DNA of 35,123 nt from Acidimicrobiaceae bacterium (lineage in GTDB: Bacteria > Actinomycetota > Acidimicrobiia > Acidimicrobiales > Bog-793). Position numbers and translations under genes: made by a program. Below are positions 1-8,127 of the stretch, in pieces. The notes under the pieces were generated by a model. The model ran no database searches, was not told where the DNA came from, and was given only the letters and a program-made list of their open reading frames with translations. Numbering within the stretch: the first letter of the stretch is position 1; each line of letters begins with the position of its first letter. Location: positions 10,355-45,477 of the forward strand of contig PLKG01000066.1 of the NCBI GenBank assembly GCA_003140595.1. The letters run 5' to 3'.

Positions 1-14
1 CTAGCCAAGTCCTC

Positions 15-1661
15 CTACTGTGGTCTCAAGAGCCGGAGCATCTCGCGCCGCCACGCAGACCTGGCACGAGCGGCCTCGACGGTATCCGGGTGGACAAAAC
101 GGGTAATCCTCGGCCCGTCGGCTCCTTGGTTGAACGCGAAGGCTCTCGCCTCGATCTCCCTGTCCGCCTTGGTGTAGTGATCGCGTTGGAGCAGGTAGCC
201 ATTCCAGGAAGGCACGAGGAAGGTCTCGAGGAACTTGCCGTGCGTCGTCACATCCTGGAAAACGCCCCAGCGCGTCCCGCCGAGGCGTCGCCTCACGATT
301 CGCAGCTCGGTCATGGACTCTAGGAAGTCGTCGACATCCTCCTCGCCGACGCGGTACTCGACGAGGATCATGACCGGACCGTCGTCAGGGTGGATGTGCT
401 CGCCGATGGCGAGCGACGGGTTCACCACGAGCTGCAATGAGGAACGAGCCACGACCGGCAGTCCGAACCGCGGGATCAAGAGGATGCCCGGAATGAAGGT
501 GAGGGCAGCGACGACAAGGGTGTCGCGCAACGGCAGGAACGTGTCGATCACGCCGAAGCCGAGCCCTCCTAGAACAAAAGGCCCTTGGAGCACGACATAA
601 AAGAGCGACAGCGAACGGGTCTGAACCCACTCCGGAGTCACCTGGCGTGCGGCGATGGTGAAGGCCACTGTCGCCCAAACCCACGACGCGCCGGTGACAA
701 CGAGCACGGGCACGGCTGCCCAAAGGGTCGGCCAGACAACCAGCGCGGCTACGGCGAGTGCGTTGGCGAGCGTCGCGGCGGCGACGATGGCGTCTAGGTG
801 GAGGCGGCCCTGAAGGCGGGGGAAAACGAGGGAGGCGAACATGGCGCCCACCCCACTGAGTGCCAGGATGAGGCCGTAACCGAGGGCCGAGGTGTGCAGG
901 TAGTGAGCCGCGAAGAGCGGGAGCAGTGCTCCGAGCGCCGTGGCTGGCGTGACGTAGAGAGCGGTGCGGGCGGCGATGGCTCGGAGGCCTGGCGTGTTCG
1001 AGAAGTACCGCCAGCCGGACGAGATGGCGCCCATGAGGCTCTCAGCGGCCGAGGCGCCTGGTGTTGACAAGCGGAGGTCATCCCTTCCACGCCAAAACAA
1101 GAGGAAGCCGATGAGCGGAACCATGACCGCGCCGCAAAGGACGAAAAACACCGTGGTCCCCGCGCCCCGCAGGACCGCACCGCCGAGCACCGGTCCGACA
1201 ACCTGACCGATGTTCCACTGGAAGCTGTCCAAGCTGAGCGCGACGGGCAAGACCTCGGGCGGTACGAGGCTGCCGATCGTCGTCCACCACGACGGCGAGG
1301 ATGTTCCGTTGGCTAGCCCCAGGCCGGCAAGCCCGAGGAGGAGGGTCGCGGGCGTCAGCAGCTGCGACGAGGAGATGACAACAAGGAGCGCCACCGAGCC
1401 GATAAGCATGATCTTCGCCACGAGCAGAACGCCACGCCGGTCGTGGGAGTCCGCCGCGGCACCGGAGAACACGACGGCGAAGATGCTGGCGAGCGGGCTT
1501 ATGGCCGCGGCGAGCGTGACCAGAACCGGCGACGTCGTCAGGCGCTCCATGATGAAGCCGCCGACGAGCGTGACCATCCAGACGCCGGTGTTGGCGAACA
1601 GGGCTGTGCCCTCGAGCCACCGGAAGGCCCGGCTGCGCAGTGGTGAGAACAGCTCCGTCAC
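15..1661 (-). CDS. MFS exporter of the MFS_3 (EntS-like) family with C-terminal cytoplasmic domain
   Basis: This is a predicted inner-membrane drug or metabolite exporter driven by an ion gradient. About 400 residues form hydrophobic helices of major facilitator type, with the short loop DSHDRRG matching the family's loop 2-3 signature. The last ~140 residues are soluble and begin near MILVEYRVGEEDVDDFLESM. They resemble the ABM-like tail common in MFS_3 proteins, with RWGVFQD and a final basic region. The frame is open upstream to 1823, but those 54 residues are low-complexity and lie antisense to the neighbouring DUF302 gene. I therefore prefer the GTG at 1661, just before the first helix (TELFSPLRSRAFRW). 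No strong Shine-Dalgarno sequence supports that start. Substrate is unknown. The family call is firm; the start is uncertain. Confidence 0.85.
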   Translation of the reverse strand: MTELFSPLRSRAFRWLEGTALFANTGVWMVTLVGGFIMERLTTSPVLVTLAAAISPLASIFAVVFSGAAADSHDRRGVLLVAKIMLIGSVALLVVISSSQLLTPATLLLGLAGLGLANGTSSPSWWTTIGSLVPPEVLPVALSLDSFQWNIGQVVGPVLGGAVLRGAGTTVFFVLCGAVMVPLIGFLLFWRGRDDLRLSTPGASAAESLMGAISSGWRYFSNTPGLRAIAARTALYVTPATALGALLPLFAAHYLHTSALGYGLILALSGVGAMFASLVFPRLQGRLHLDAIVAAATLANALAVAALVVWPTLWAAVPVLVVTGASWVWATVAFTIAARQVTPEWVQTRSLSLFYVVLQGPFVLGGLGFGVIDTFLPLRDTLVVAALTFIPGILLIPRFGLPVVARSSLQLVVNPSLAIGEHIHPDDGPVMILVEYRVGEEDVDDFLESMTELRIVRRRLGGTRWGVFQDVTTHGKFLETFLVPSWNGYLLQRDHYTKADREIEARAFAFNQGADGPRITRFVHPDTVEAARARSAWRREMLRLLRPQ

Positions 1662-1751
1662 CGGTCCACAGAACAGCAGGGGAGCAGCGCGAGTCAACTT
1701 ACGCGATGTCGTAACCGAGATCAGTCCTCGGAGTGTGCGCGATACCGTCTC

Positions 1752-2093
1752 TTGGTTGGTGAGATGGTAAGCCTCGCCGGCATGAAGCTCTTTGCCGTGA
1801 TCGATCAGAGCGCCGAGGCACACGCGGCGGGAATGCGACTCCGTGACAGGATCCTCGTGGTCTTCGGCAGTCCGGCCGCTGGGACACCGGTGATGGTGTC
1901 CCAGCTTCTGACGGCACTCGACCTTCCGCTCAAGGCAGTCGTATGGGCTGACAGCGGGCGGGCGAAGGTCTCCTACAACGATCCTGCTTCACTTGCCGCA
2001 CGCCACCATTTCAGCCCTGATCCCGCGAACGATCTCGGCGGCATCGACGCGCTCACCAAGACATCCGCGTTCTTTCGCCCTGGTTTGTCCTAG
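1752..2093 (+). CDS. DUF302 domain protein, N-terminus apparently lost to a frameshift
   Basis: The protein matches the DUF302 (TT1751-like) fold: FAVIDQSAEAHAAGMRLRD, FGSPAAGTPVM, ALDLPLKAVVW and VSYNDPASLAARH are its conserved blocks. Family function is unknown. The open frame starts at a TTG at 1752, with ATG codons at 1764 and 1782, so it lacks the first strand and helix. The missing part is visible in the other frame just upstream (1702-1767), which reads DVVTEISPRSVRDTVSWLV, the usual DUF302 start. Spacing from its SV to the GMK of this frame is 47 nt where 48 is expected, so one base appears to be missing. It is either a recent pseudogene or a sequencing error. It is divergent from the MFS gene. 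Confidence 0.65.
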   Translation: MVGEMVSLAGMKLFAVIDQSAEAHAAGMRLRDRILVVFGSPAAGTPVMVSQLLTALDLPLKAVVWADSGRAKVSYNDPASLAARHHFSPDPANDLGGIDALTKTSAFFRPGLS

Positions 2094-2108
2094 CACCTGT
2101 TGGGTGCT
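2092..2108 (+). terminator. Small hairpin at the DUF302 stop codon
   Basis: AGCACC and GGTGCT pair around a 5-nt loop, overlapping the TAG stop. The stem is only 6 bp and no T-run follows, so terminator activity is a weak guess. The rest of 2109-2346 shows nothing I can name. Confidence 0.25.
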
Positions 2109-2346
2109 GGTGAGGGGCGCGACAGGCGGTGAGTCGAGAGGACGTTGCTGGACTTGCGGCAAGGTCCGTTGAAGAGGGGCCGGTTGTCAAAGTGGATTGT
2201 TATTGGCAGACCGGACTGCGGTGTAGATCCGTGATACGCGGTTCGGTCGGGCAAGAACTCAGCCCCGTTCGTACATAGGTGCAGTTCGAGCGCGGTCACC
2301 TTCCTGCGATGGAGGTATCGAGCAGGGACACCACCGGCGATTGCCC

Positions 2347-3237
2347 TCACGTCGCGCCGGAGGCGGTGACTTCGTGCCACAAGCCGCCATTCAGGTCGAG
2401 CCCGTTGCCGTTGGCTTGGTCTGGGGCCGAGTCGCCGATGTAGGTGTAGAGCGGATGGCGATCGTATGTCGCCTGGATCGAGCCGTCGGACCTCCTGGTG
2501 GTGCCGAGCTGTCCGGTTACGCCAGGACCGGCCGTTGGTGTCCCGATGACAGGAGGCCAGTAGGCGGCGCAACTCCCGTAGCAACGAGACTTGGATGGGC
2601 CATCGGGCGCGAACCAGTAGAGGGTAAGGCCCTTGTTGTTCGTCAGCGCCTTCGTGCCGGGGAGCTGCGCGGTCATCAGCTCTGTTTGTCCACCACGAGA
2701 CGCAGGGCCAGCACCACCCACAGATGCGACGGCGATACCCAGAAGCGTCACGGCAACTAATGACGTCGCCGCAATCGCCACCTCGAGACGCCGGACCATA
2801 GAGGGCAATCGCCCGGTGCGCGGCCGGGGTGAAGACGCAGAGCTTGGCTCCGGTCGACTAGGTGGTTGGATGGCGACGACTGCCAGAAGAGCGAACGCAG
2901 CCACTTCGATCAACCCAGCCACGATTCCCGCCGTTGTGCGTGTCTCTTTGAAGTTGAACAGACCGATCCAAAGAGAAAGGAGATAGCCGCCGAGGGTAGA
3001 CACGGAGAACCCGGCTCCGCCTGCTGCGACGAAACGGTTGCGCGTCACTGGCATGAGCACGGCGAGGCCGAAAGCGGTGATGACTTGGAGGAGGAAGAGC
3101 CAGCCGATCGTCGGGATCGACCGGTAGCCGGTTAGATACAGGTCGAGATGGATCGCCCCGGTCGCGGCGACAAGCCCGGACCCCGAGAGCCAACCGAGGA
3201 CTCGCCACCTCTTCGCACCACGCGACTCGTTGCTCAT
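2347..3237 (-). CDS. Membrane protein with extracellular COG4315 (Lipoprotein_15-type) domain
   Basis: The 296-residue protein has four hydrophobic segments in its first ~135 residues (for example LSGSGLVAATGAIHLDLYL and IPTIGWLFLLQVITAFGLAV). A Pro/Ser/Arg-rich linker follows, then a fifth membrane segment (VAIAATSLVAVTLLGIAVASV) and a C-terminal ~110-residue domain. That domain carries GLTLYWFAPDGPSKSRCYGSCAAYWPP and HPLYTYIGDSAPDQANGNG, which is the COG4315 signature found in secreted actinobacterial lipoproteins of unknown function. It should face outside the cell. The start is ATG at 3237, with AGGA about 8 nt upstream; the frame continues to 3387 without family resemblance. Usually this domain follows a lipobox rather than a multi-pass anchor, so the architecture is less common. 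Confidence 0.8.
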   Translation of the reverse strand: MSNESRGAKRWRVLGWLSGSGLVAATGAIHLDLYLTGYRSIPTIGWLFLLQVITAFGLAVLMPVTRNRFVAAGGAGFSVSTLGGYLLSLWIGLFNFKETRTTAGIVAGLIEVAAFALLAVVAIQPPSRPEPSSASSPRPRTGRLPSMVRRLEVAIAATSLVAVTLLGIAVASVGGAGPASRGGQTELMTAQLPGTKALTNNKGLTLYWFAPDGPSKSRCYGSCAAYWPPVIGTPTAGPGVTGQLGTTRRSDGSIQATYDRHPLYTYIGDSAPDQANGNGLDLNGGLWHEVTASGAT

Positions 3238-3779
3238 CACTGTTCCTACGTTGGCGCGCGTTGGAGGGATTGTCTCAAGCGGACGACGTTCCAGCCGATG
3301 CCTCCGGCGCTCGTAACAAGAGAGCGCCTTGGGGTCCTCCACTACCCTGCCGCCCGACAAAGCGGCCCGGCGAGATGCCGAAGTCAACGGCCACGAAAGA
3401 GTCAGGAGGCTGGGCCGGCGCTCGCAGGTGAGCGAGATGAACCAGCGGTCGGCCCTTTGGTCACCGTAGCCGAGAGGAAGCGGGCCGTCTCGACAGCGAG
3501 TGGAGAGGAGCTTCTCGGTGTCTGCTCCGTTCCGGATGAGCCCGATGCGGAACAGCCGGACCCCGGTGGTGACAGGACCTCTTGGCCCACTCTGTCTTGA
3601 AGCTGGGCAAACCCACCGTCCCCGCCCGGGTGCCGCCCCCGGCAGCTGAGAGCCCTCCGGAGCCCGGGCCAGGACGTCGAGGCCTCAGCTGTAGGTCTCT
3701 TTGGAGTTCTCGTCCCACCGCGCCACGTCGCTCTTGGAGTTGTTCCACTCCTTCGCAGTGAGGACAGGGTCTAGGGGGG
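3238..3779. other. Region without an intact gene
   Basis: No intact gene is convincing here. On the + strand, 3470-3560 reads AVSTASGEELLGVCSVPDEP, which loosely resembles the IS256-transposase segment containing REVLGxDVGxSED. It may be an upstream scrap of the transposase remnant that begins at 3780, but the sequence between them is not recognisable. The several 60-150 residue open frames here are low-complexity Arg/Pro/Gly-rich frames. Confidence 0.3.
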
Positions 3780-4030
3780 CCCGATGTTCGTTGCCGCCAC
3801 AAAGGTGATTCTCGCCCAGCCCGACCGGGCTCACATCCACCGCAAGTTCGATGATGTCACCACACCTTGAGGTGGGCTTTCCCGAAGTGGCCAAGCTCCT
3901 CGAGGACGCCAAGACCAACCTGTTCGCCGTCTCGTCCTTCCTGATGGCTCACTGGACCAAAGATCCGGTCGGCGAACCCTTGGAGCGTGCCAACGCCGAG
4001 ATCTAGCGTCGTACCCGGTCACCTGCGTCC
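3780..4030 (+). pseudogene. Decayed IS256-family (mutator type) transposase, C-terminal part
   Basis: Read on the + strand with frame changes, this gives MFVAATKVILAQPDRAHIH, then FPEVAKLLEDAKTNLFAVSS, then MAHWTK, then PLERANAEI and RRTR. These correspond in order to the IS256/Transposase_mut C-terminal blocks (FAQPD, FPxVAxLLEDAxxDLLAF, HWxxIWSxNPLERxNxEIKRRT). At least three lesions are visible. There is a frame change near 3865. There is a paired +A/-C shift near 3960-3978 that garbles IWSxN. An AAG-to-TAG nonsense codon at 4003-4005 replaces the Lys of EIKRR. The downstream end merges with the antisense 3' end of glgX. No terminal inverted repeats are recognisable. Confidence 0.72.
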
Positions 4031-6172
4031 CTCGGGTCGACCTGGGAGTGCTCTTCGGGACGTCTTCACCCGTTCGCTATGGCGCAGGAGAAGACAAGAG
4101 TGGGACGTCAGACTGATGACGGCGTTACGTACCAGGCGGTTCCACGGACCGGGCTTAGCTGTGTTGAGGACCTCCTCCCACCGGCCAGGTAGCTCCATCC
4201 GGGGCAAGGTGTAAGAGCGCGATCGCACGCTCGCGTTGAGCAGCAGAAGCAATGTTTCACCCGAAGCCGATCGGCCCCTGACGTCTACCTCATCGGCCGC
4301 CTGGCCGAGCATGAGCATCCCGATACTCCGTCTGCCCTTGTCGGACCAGTCCTCGTCGGTCATCTCGGAGCCGTCGGGCCTGATCCAGGTGACGTCCTTG
4401 GTCGTCATGCCCGCTGGCACTTCGCCTGTGAAGAAGCGACGGCGGCGAAGGATCGGGTTGGTCTGCATCACGGTTATGAGGTCGCGTACGAAGCTGTACA
4501 TGTCCCAACCGGCTCCACCGATCTCCCAGTCGAACCAGCTGATCTCGTTATCCTGGCAATAGGCGTTGTTGTTGCCTTGTTGGCTGCGCCCGACCTCGTC
4601 GCCTCCGAGCAGCATCGGCACGCCCTGTGAGAAGAACAGCGTGGCGAGCATGTTGCGCTTCATGCGGTCCCGGGCGCGCTGGACGTGCACCGCGTCGCTC
4701 GGGCCCTCCACTCCGCAGTTCGAGCTGAAGTTGGCGTCCGAGCCGTCGCGGTTCTCCTCGCCGTTGGCCTCGTTGTGTTTGTTCTCGTAGCTGACGAGAT
4801 CGGTCAAAGTGAAGCCGTCATGGCAAGTGACGAAGTTGATGCTCGCGTACGTGCGCCGGCCGGTCGGCGCGTAGATGTCGCTCGAGCCACTGAGCCTGGA
4901 GGCGAGCTCGGGCACAATTCCCTGGTCGCCATACCAAAAGCGCCGCACGCAGTCGCGGAAGGCCCCGTTCCATTCTGCCCAGCCGGTCGGGAAACGCCCC
5001 AACCGGTAGCCATCGGGACTCGCGTCCCATGGCTCTGCGATGAGCTTGACCTGCGACAGCACTGGATCTTGTTGGATGATCTCGAAGAAGGCACTCGAGT
5101 GCCCGGCTTCATATCCCCGGGCGAGAACCGGGGCTAGGTCGAAACGGAAACCGTCCACGTGCATGTCGGTGACCCAGTAGCGCAGACTGTCTGTAATCAG
5201 GCCGAGGTGCAGGATATTGAGGGTGTTGCCGGTGCCGGTGTAGTCCAGGTAGTAGCGAGGATCATCCTGCCTGAGCCTGTAGTAGAGCGCGTTGTCGACG
5301 CCCCGCAGCGACAAGGTGGGCCCGAGATGGTCGCCTTCACCGGTGTGGTTGTAGACCACGTCGAGGATCACCTCGAGACCTGCCCGGTGCAGCGTGCGTA
5401 CCATCGACTTGAACTCGCCAACTTGTTGGCCGAGGCCCCCCGTCGCGTATCCGACGTGGGGCGCGAGGAAGGCAATCGAGTTGTAGCCCCAATAGTTTGT
5501 GAGCCCCCGCTCGATCAGTCGACGATCCGCCACGAACTGGTGGACCGGCATCAACTCGATCGCCGTCACGCCCAGGCCCAGCAGGTGGTCGACGACGGGA
5601 TCTGACGCGATCCCGAGGTACGTCCCGCGAAGATGCTCGGGCACGTCGGGATGTCGGATTGTCATGCCGCGCACATGAGCCTCGTAGATGACTGTCTTGT
5701 TCCACGCAGTATTGGGGGAGCGGTCGTCCTGCCATGTGAAGGCCGGGTCCACCACGACGCTCTTGGGCATGGCACCGGCCGAGTCACGCGAGTCGAAGGA
5801 GAGGTCCCCTTCGATGTCGCCCACGATGTAGCCATAAAGCTCGTCGCTCCAACGGATCGTCCCGCTCACCGCTTTCGCGTACGGATCGATCAGGAGCTTG
5901 TTGGGGTTGAAGCGGTGTCCTCGCTCGGGCTCGTAAGGGCCGTGCACCCGGTATCCGTAGAGGTCTCCTGGGCGGACGTCGGGCAGGTAGGCGTGCCAGA
6001 TGTTGTCGGTCTTCTCGTTCAAGTCGATCGTGGTCGAGGGACGGCTCGAGGTTTCCTCGTCGAACAGCAGCAGCTGGACTCCTTCCGCGTGCTCGCTGAA
6101 GAGGGCGAAGTTGACCCCTTCGCCGTCCCAGGTAGCACCGAGCGGGAGCGGACCGCCGGGCCAGACCCTCAT
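4019..6172 (-). CDS. glgX: Glycogen debranching enzyme GlgX (isoamylase-type, GH13)
   Basis: This 717-residue cytoplasmic enzyme would hydrolyse alpha-1,6 branch points of glycogen or limit dextrin. An N-terminal CBM48-like beta-domain starts at [19 protein letters not shown]. The GH13 barrel shows the conserved regions: DVVYNHT (about residue 270), DGFRFDLAP with the nucleophile Asp near 343, LIAEPWD with the acid/base Glu near 377, and [10 protein letters not shown] with the third Asp near 450. [16 protein letters not shown] is typical of GlgX. The start is ATG at 6172 with AGGGG upstream; the open frame up to 6331 is unsupported. The last ~20 residues are basic and unlike the family, and their DNA abuts the IS256 remnant, so the insertion may have replaced the natural tail. 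No other glg or tre genes lie beside it. Confidence 0.95.
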   Translation of the reverse strand: MRVWPGGPLPLGATWDGEGVNFALFSEHAEGVQLLLFDEETSSRPSTTIDLNEKTDNIWHAYLPDVRPGDLYGYRVHGPYEPERGHRFNPNKLLIDPYAKAVSGTIRWSDELYGYIVGDIEGDLSFDSRDSAGAMPKSVVVDPAFTWQDDRSPNTAWNKTVIYEAHVRGMTIRHPDVPEHLRGTYLGIASDPVVDHLLGLGVTAIELMPVHQFVADRRLIERGLTNYWGYNSIAFLAPHVGYATGGLGQQVGEFKSMVRTLHRAGLEVILDVVYNHTGEGDHLGPTLSLRGVDNALYYRLRQDDPRYYLDYTGTGNTLNILHLGLITDSLRYWVTDMHVDGFRFDLAPVLARGYEAGHSSAFFEIIQQDPVLSQVKLIAEPWDASPDGYRLGRFPTGWAEWNGAFRDCVRRFWYGDQGIVPELASRLSGSSDIYAPTGRRTYASINFVTCHDGFTLTDLVSYENKHNEANGEENRDGSDANFSSNCGVEGPSDAVHVQRARDRMKRNMLATLFFSQGVPMLLGGDEVGRSQQGNNNAYCQDNEISWFDWEIGGAGWDMYSFVRDLITVMQTNPILRRRRFFTGEVPAGMTTKDVTWIRPDGSEMTDEDWSDKGRRSIGMLMLGQAADEVDVRGRSASGETLLLLLNASVRSRSYTLPRMELPGRWEEVLNTAKPGPWNRLVRNAVISLTSHSCLLLRHSERVKTSRRALPGRPEGRR

Positions 6173-6580
6173 CTCGCCCCTATTTTCGCACTGTCGAGCA
6201 CCGGCCTGACCCTTGAGCGACCAAGCACGACTGAGCGCGCTCGACCGGCAAGCCGGCGGCGAGCGCGGGGGAGTCGGGCCCCAGAAGGTTGCCACAGCAC
6301 CGCAGTTGCACCTGTCCGGGCCGTGGGCCACTTGATGATCCCGATCGTGCGCGCATCCGACTCGACGCGGGTGATCGAGTCGCTGAGACGCGCTCCGCCG
6401 ACGACGTGAGGCACAGCCGCCCCAAGGCGAGGCTGCGCGGCCGGAGGGTGTTGATCGTGCACGGACTGGAGTGTGCCAGAACTGCGCGACGCAACAGGCC
6501 GTCGGGTCGAGTGTCGCGCTTTTCCGGCCTCCGGTCGCGTCTGGTCGGTCCCGCGAACACCGACGAGCAAGCAGAACGGT
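6173..6580. other. Intergenic region, no gene recognised
   Basis: This 408-bp region separates two leftward genes. It contains overlapping minus-strand open frames of ~130 residues, but none has a recognisable domain, a Shine-Dalgarno sequence or consistent codon use. It should include the glgX promoter, which I could not pick out. Confidence 0.4.
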
Positions 6581-7297
6581 CTAGGTGTCGTCTTGCTCGA
6601 TAGCAGTGGCGATGGCGCGTTCCCAGTGTGCGAGGAACGACGGGTAGTTCTCCTCGAACCGGTCGAGCTCGGCGTTTGCCTCGCTTCTCAGCGCAGTGAG
6701 GTCATAGCTGACAGTCGTCCCCGTCCCATTTGCAGAGGGATCGCAGCTCACCGTGACGAGCCCGCAGCTCACTTCTGGCGTTGTCACTGCGTACCCGATC
6801 GCGTGGCCGGGTTCGCGCCGAACCACTGTCCAGATCGATTCCCGGTCGCCGTGGGCGGTCCGAAAGACGCTTCCGAGTCCGGTCTCGTCTGGGCTCGGGC
6901 TCGGGAAGCTCGGATCCCAGCCGTGAGCCCAGGTCCGCTCTCCGCTCGGGGTGAACAGGAGGAAAGCCTGGTCTGGCGGAAGGTTGACCTCGATCCTGCC
7001 GGTCAGGCTCACCCGTGTACAGGGCCGGTGCTCATCGAAGGCGACTTCCTTCTCTCTTTCTTCACGCAGGTGGTGACTGTCGGCGGCCGTCAAGTCCAGG
7101 CCGTAGACGTCCTTGAGTCTCTCGACAATGGCGATGTCAGCGTCGTCGAAGGGCAGCTTCTGTTCGAACGCGTGAAGCACGATGCCTTCGAGCAGATCTC
7201 CGAGCGAGACGTCGAGATACTCGGCAAGTCCCTTCAGGACTTTCAACAGGCGACGCTCCATGCGGACACCCGACTGAACTCGCTCTATCGTTACCAC
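6581..7297 (-). CDS. Ribbon-helix-helix-like N-terminus fused to SRPBCC-like domain
   Basis: The 238-residue protein has two parts. Residues 1-46 look like a ribbon-helix-helix DNA-binding unit: a short strand (ERVQSGVRM), helix 1 (ERRLLKVLKGLAEYLD), then SLGDLLEGIVLHAFE as helix 2. From about residue 90 (CTRVSLTGRIEVNLPPDQAFLLFTP) to the end it resembles a START/SRPBCC ligand-binding fold. Features of that fold are an alternating-strand core with GSVFRT, SIWTVVRREPGHAIGYAV and TTVSYDLTAL, and a final amphipathic helix. It could be a ligand-responsive regulator (inference). GTG at 7297 is needed to keep the strand; ATG at 7261 is the alternative. A perfect dyad touches the GTG, so the mRNA may be leaderless and autoregulated. 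The SRPBCC call is moderate; the RHH call rests on pattern only. Confidence 0.68.
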   Translation of the reverse strand: MVTIERVQSGVRMERRLLKVLKGLAEYLDVSLGDLLEGIVLHAFEQKLPFDDADIAIVERLKDVYGLDLTAADSHHLREEREKEVAFDEHRPCTRVSLTGRIEVNLPPDQAFLLFTPSGERTWAHGWDPSFPSPSPDETGLGSVFRTAHGDRESIWTVVRREPGHAIGYAVTTPEVSCGLVTVSCDPSANGTGTTVSYDLTALRSEANAELDRFEENYPSFLAHWERAIATAIEQDDT

Positions 7298-7311
7298 GGT
7301 ACAATGGTACC
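7292..7311 (-). promoter_or_regulatory. Candidate operator at the start of the RHH-SRPBCC gene
   Basis: 7298-7311 is GGTAC-N4-GTACC, a perfect inverted repeat. Overlapping it, TACCA (7292-7296) pairs with TGGTA (7305-7309). GGTAC is also repeated directly at an 8-bp step, the spacing RHH dimers often use. The site abuts the GTG start codon at 7297. Binding is inferred, not shown. Confidence 0.45.
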
Positions 7312-7653
7312 AGAACTCGGGTCACTATTCGGCTGGTGCCTCGGAGCCCGTGAGTGTCCGATGGTGTCCCCGGCTGGAGGTCCCGTCGGCCAGCCGATCG
7401 GCGCGGGTTCCAGCGACTGGGGCGACTCGACGGCCCCGGAGAAGCGGGCGAGGTGTCACCTGACCGCCGGGTGAGCCCTCCCACCGCGACGCCGACTGTG
7501 ACTTGGAGACGGAAAGGATCTGGACGCCCGACTCCACCATCATTCAGGGACGGCGCCGGGAGCTGGTCGCGGGTCAACGGCGTCGGACTTGAGCGAGGCG
7601 GCAGAATCAGGCCTCGATGGGTCAGGCGCCGCCCGCCGTAAGAGGCCGGGCGA
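7312..7653. other. Intergenic region, no gene recognised
   Basis: These 342 bp lie between the divergent regulator gene and the IS110 fragment. I see no intact gene, tRNA or terminator. A stop codon (7639-7641) just upstream of the transposase fragment is in its frame, so the fragment has no readable 5' part. Confidence 0.4.
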
Positions 7654-7990
7654 GTGATTCACGTTAGCGGACGACCGGCGGGCACTCGTCACGGTTCACA
7701 GTGGCTGCGCCGCGCCCTGATCGAATCGGCCCGGGCCACCGCACGCACCAAGAACAGCTACTACTCGGCCCAGTACGCGCGCATCGCTCGGCGACGAGGC
7801 GCGAACAAGGCCGCGGCCGCGGTCGCGAACTCGATGCTGTTCACGATCTGGCACCTGCTCTCCACGGGTGCCTTGTACGACGACCCCGGTGCCGACTACT
7901 TCGTGCGCCGTCACGATCCAGCCGTCGAGGCGAAGCGACTCGCACGGCGGATCGAGGCACTCGGTTTCGACGTCAGCCTCATCGAGAAGG
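7654..7990 (+). pseudogene. IS110-family transposase, C-terminal fragment
   Basis: About 112 residues match the C-terminal Transposase_20 region of IS110/IS1111 enzymes. The blocks seen are RHGSQWLRRALIESARATA, YYSAQYARIARRRGANKA, SMLFTIWHLLSTGALYDD, GADYFVRR and a final RRIEALGFDVSL. The N-terminal DEDD catalytic half is absent and an in-frame stop sits at 7639. It is therefore a truncated, inactive remnant. Its frame runs without a stop into the ABC ATPase gene, creating an apparent 490-residue fusion. The fusion is probably accidental, because the ATPase has its own Shine-Dalgarno sequence. Confidence 0.82.
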
Positions 7991-8111
7991 CCGTAGTACC
8001 TCAACAAGCGACAACCTCAATCTTTCATCCGGACAGCACCCTCCCCGCGCGCGCCCAAGCTGGTGTGATGGGAAGGCATTTCCCCCTAGAGTCATGGGCA
8101 CCGCGAGCGCG

Positions 8112-8118
8112 AAAGGAG
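8112..8118 (+). promoter_or_regulatory. Shine-Dalgarno sequence for the ABC ATPase gene
   Basis: AAAGGAG is a near-perfect Shine-Dalgarno sequence. The next in-frame candidate initiator is CTG at 8128, nine bases on. The nearest in-frame conventional codons are ATG 8068 (upstream of this site) and GTG 8173 (54 nt downstream). The site argues for a separate ATPase start and against translation from the transposase remnant. Confidence 0.5.
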
Positions 8119-8127
8119 ATCTCCGCC

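Noticed and set aside
6169-6570. Minus-strand frames of ~130 residues between glgX and the RHH-SRPBCC gene
   Set aside because: No domain, no ribosome-binding site, and composition typical of non-coding high-GC DNA.
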